26,222 nt of DNA from contig JAEYSR010000003.1 in the NCBI GenBank assembly GCA_023434535.1, forward strand, positions 1 through 26,222. The letters are read 5' to 3'. Made by a program: the position numbers and the translations under genes. Every line of letters begins with the position of its first letter. The stretch's first letter is position 1. Below the pieces are notes generated by a model that did no database searches, was not told the origin of the DNA, and saw only the letters and a program-made list of their open reading frames with translations. Shown here in pieces: positions 24,389-26,222 of this stretch. The DNA is from Actinomycetes bacterium (lineage in GTDB: Bacteria; Actinomycetota; Acidimicrobiia; Acidimicrobiales; Microtrichaceae).

Positions 24389-26002
24389 ATGAAGAAGACG
24401 GCCCTGGTCGCGCTGGCGATCGCCCAGTTCGTGATGGTGCTCGACCAGTCCGTCATGAACGTCTCGATCAGCCAGCTGGTCGAGGACTTCGACACCTCGA
24501 TCACCACCATCCAGGCGATCATCACCCTCTACTGCCTGGTGATGGCGATGCTGATGCTGACGGGCGGCAAGATCGGCGACATCATCGGCCGACGCCGGGC
24601 GTTCGTGATCGGCCTCTGCATCTACGCCGTCGGCTCGGCGGTCACCGCCGTGGCGCCCACGGTCCTGATCCTGGCGTTGGGCTGGTCGATCCTCGAGGGC
24701 ATCGGCGCCGCGCTCGTGCTGCCGGCGCTCGCCGCTCTCATCGCCGGCAACTTCGAGGGAGCGCAACGCAAGGCGGCCTACGCGGTCATCGGCGGCGTAG
24801 CCGGCGCCGGCATCGCCATCGGGCCGATCCTCGGCGGGTGGGCGACCACCGAGCTGACCTGGCGGATCGTGTTCGTCGGCGAGGTGGTGCTCGTCGGCAT
24901 CATCCTGGCGCTGACCCCCAAGGTCGATGACGCCGTCAGGGAGGGCGCCGCTCCGAAGCTCGACGTGGTCGGTGCCGTGCTCTCGGCCGTCGGCCTCGGC
25001 GCCGTGGTGCTCGGCATCCTGCAGTCGAGCACCTGGGGCCTGATCTCCCCCAAGGACTCCCCGGTCGAGCCGTTCGGCTTCTCCCTCGCCGTGTTCGTGA
25101 TCATCGGTGGCGCGCTGCTGCTGTGGGCGTTCGTCGCCTGGCAGCGACACCGGGAGGACGGCGGGCGCGACCCCCTGGTCCACCTGCAGCTGTTCGAGAT
25201 CAAGCCGCTGCGGTCCGGGCTGTTCGGACTGTTCACCCAGAACCTGGTGCTCATGGGCGTCTTCTTCGTCGTGCCGCTCTACCTGCAGCTCGTCATCGGC
25301 TTGGACGCTCTGGAGACCGGCATCCGGATGCTCCCCATCTCGATCACCATGTTCGCCTTCTCGGCGATCGGCTCCCGACTGTCGACCCGGATGGCGGTCC
25401 GCACGATCGTCCGCACCGGGCTCCTCACCTCGACGTTCGCCATCGTCCTACTGCTCGCCACCATCGACCCGCAGCTGCGCGACGCCGGGTTCGCGATCTC
25501 GATGGCCGTGCTCGGCATCGGCATGGGACTGATCGTGTCGCAGCTCGGCAACGTGGTGCAGTCGTCGGTCGACGCGTCCGGCCGGGGCGAGGCCGGCGGC
25601 CTGCAGTACACCGGCCAGCAGCTCGGGTCCTCGCTGGGCGTGGCGCTCATCGGTGCGATCGTGCTGGCCGGCCTGACCAATGTCTTCATCAGCCAGATCG
25701 AACAAGACGAGCGCATCGCCCCTGAGATGGCGCAGCAGGTGAGCATCGCCGCGGGCGACGGCGTGGACTTCGTGCCGGCGGACCAGTTGGCGGCCGCTGC
25801 GACCGCGGCCGGCATCGACGAGGCCTCGACCGCGGCGATCGTCGACGACTACGAGTCCGCCCAGCTGCGCTCGCTCAAGGCGGGCCTCCTGGCGACCGCC
25901 GTGCTCGCCCTGCTCTCGCTGATGTCGACCCGGCACCTGCCGTCGACGGTGGCCGCGGCGACGGACGACGAATCCGAGCCCGCGCCGACCGCGTCCGCCT
26001 GA
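24389..26002 (+). CDS. MFS transporter, DHA2 (14-TM, EmrB/QacA-like) family
   Basis: 537 residues with about 14 hydrophobic segments. Family motifs are visible: motif D1 LDQSVMNVSI (residues 18-27), motif A GGKIGDIIGRRR (59-70), and the antiporter motif C AGIAIGPILGGW (about 141-152). A long hydrophilic loop before the last segment (about 445-505) is usual for DHA2 exporters. It is expected to be a proton-coupled exporter of a drug, lipid or metabolite in the inner membrane. The substrate is unknown. It follows the TetR-controlled DUF3556 gene in the same direction, so the pair may form an inducible membrane module. A stem-loop follows the stop. Confidence 0.9.
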   Translation: MKKTALVALAIAQFVMVLDQSVMNVSISQLVEDFDTSITTIQAIITLYCLVMAMLMLTGGKIGDIIGRRRAFVIGLCIYAVGSAVTAVAPTVLILALGWSILEGIGAALVLPALAALIAGNFEGAQRKAAYAVIGGVAGAGIAIGPILGGWATTELTWRIVFVGEVVLVGIILALTPKVDDAVREGAAPKLDVVGAVLSAVGLGAVVLGILQSSTWGLISPKDSPVEPFGFSLAVFVIIGGALLLWAFVAWQRHREDGGRDPLVHLQLFEIKPLRSGLFGLFTQNLVLMGVFFVVPLYLQLVIGLDALETGIRMLPISITMFAFSAIGSRLSTRMAVRTIVRTGLLTSTFAIVLLLATIDPQLRDAGFAISMAVLGIGMGLIVSQLGNVVQSSVDASGRGEAGGLQYTGQQLGSSLGVALIGAIVLAGLTNVFISQIEQDERIAPEMAQQVSIAAGDGVDFVPADQLAAAATAAGIDEASTAAIVDDYESAQLRSLKAGLLATAVLALLSLMSTRHLPSTVAAATDDESEPAPTASA

Positions 26003-26031
26003 CGACCCGAGGCCCCGACCTCCCCGCTCCC

Positions 26032-26070
26032 GACGCCCGACGGCGCGGCGCCCGACCGGCGGCGGGCGTC
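26032..26070 (+). terminator. Stem-loop downstream of the MFS gene
   Basis: GACGCCCG (26032-26039) and CGGGCGTC (26063-26070) pair perfectly across a GC-rich loop that can itself fold. It lies 30 bp after the MFS stop. There is no T tract, so termination strength is uncertain. Confidence 0.45.
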
Positions 26071-26143
26071 ACCGCGTCGCCCGTGGTCCCCCGACCAGCG
26101 ATGTGACATGCACCGCCGTTGCGCTCCGCAACCGTCGGATGTA

Positions 26144-26168
26144 AAACCTGACTAATCCAGTCATGTTT
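26144..26168. promoter_or_regulatory. IscR/Rrf2-type operator-like dyad in a promoter
   Basis: Arms AAACCTGACT and AGTCATGTTT match as an inverted repeat at 9 of 10 positions, around a 5-bp spacer AATCC. The core CTGACTAATCCAGTCAT fits the IscR type-1 consensus YYGACTRWWWYAGTCRR except at two positions. TTGCGC (26119-26124), a 17-bp spacer and TAAAAC (26142-26147) form a possible promoter whose -10 and start region the dyad would cover. The assignment to an Fe-S regulator is inference. Confidence 0.55.
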
Positions 26169-26184
26169 AGCCGAAAGGTTGCTT

Positions 26185-26222
26185 GTGCCCTCCCGAACCT
26201 CGTCATCCTCCCGTCGCAGCAC
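26185..26222 (+). CDS. Possible start of a gene running off the right edge
   Basis: A GTG at 26185 opens a frame that stays open to the window end and reads MPSRTSSSSRRS. GAAAGG (26173-26178) lies 6 bp upstream as a ribosome site, and a plausible promoter with a dyad operator precedes it. Only 12 residues are visible, so the product cannot be named. Confidence 0.4.
   Translation, partial: MPSRTSSSSRRS

Noticed and set aside
26118..26132. GTTGCG-CTC-CGCAAC hairpin as a terminator
   Set aside because: The stem is short, there is no T tract, and it sits over a probable -35, so a regulatory site is more likely.
25875..26222. Minus-strand open frame at the right edge
   Set aside because: It is antisense to the MFS 3' end, Arg/Ser-rich, and crosses a stem-loop and a likely promoter.

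Overview
The window is very GC-rich DNA, densely packed with genes. GTG starts, 4-bp GTGA/ATGA stop-start overlaps, a bacterial type I fatty acid synthase of the mycobacterial kind, and F420/flavin-type oxidoreductases together point to an actinobacterium. The mix (luciferase-like and deazaflavin-type oxidoreductases, a DUF222/HNH protein, DUF3556, an orphan branched-chain-amino-acid-type binding lipoprotein) would fit the class Acidimicrobiia, but that placement is an inference. No rRNA, tRNA or CRISPR array was seen.

Region 1 (1-7928) is a lipid-synthesis operon on the + strand: the C-terminal part of a type I FAS (dehydratase, malonyl/palmitoyl transferase, ACP, ketoreductase, ketosynthase; the N-terminus lies outside the window), then an AcpS-type phosphopantetheinyl transferase, then a 600-residue fusion of a biotin carrier domain with a carboxyltransferase resembling the CT half of eukaryotic-type acetyl-CoA carboxylase. 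Each junction is a 4-bp GTGA overlap. The three products make biochemical sense together: malonyl-CoA supply, ACP activation and chain synthesis. A biotin carboxylase is not in the window.

Region 2 (7873-15586) starts with a TetR regulator convergent with the operon. It continues with a Tat/lipoprotein PhoD-like phosphatase with altered metal motifs, a minus-strand pair of zinc alcohol dehydrogenase and double-hotdog thioesterase, a divergent solute-binding lipoprotein, and a minus-strand pair of crotonase-fold protein and SDR. Much of this looks like acyl-CoA/alcohol catabolism.

Region 3 (15698-20187) is a compact redox cassette: a Ddn-like deazaflavin-type oxidoreductase coupled to a GNAT; on the minus strand a luciferase-like monooxygenase coupled to a NIPSNAP-like protein; and divergently a dihydrodipicolinate-reductase-like dehydrogenase coupled to a SnoaL/NTF2-fold protein. 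The substrate is unknown.

Region 4 (20290-26222) holds a DUF222/HNH (13E12-type) protein, a TetR regulator whose 3' end carries a 20-bp tandem duplication, a perfect 12-bp dyad that is the likely TetR operator, a DUF3556 membrane protein and a DHA2-type MFS exporter. At the right edge is a dyad closely resembling the IscR/Rrf2-type Fe-S regulator operator, just before what may be the start of another gene.
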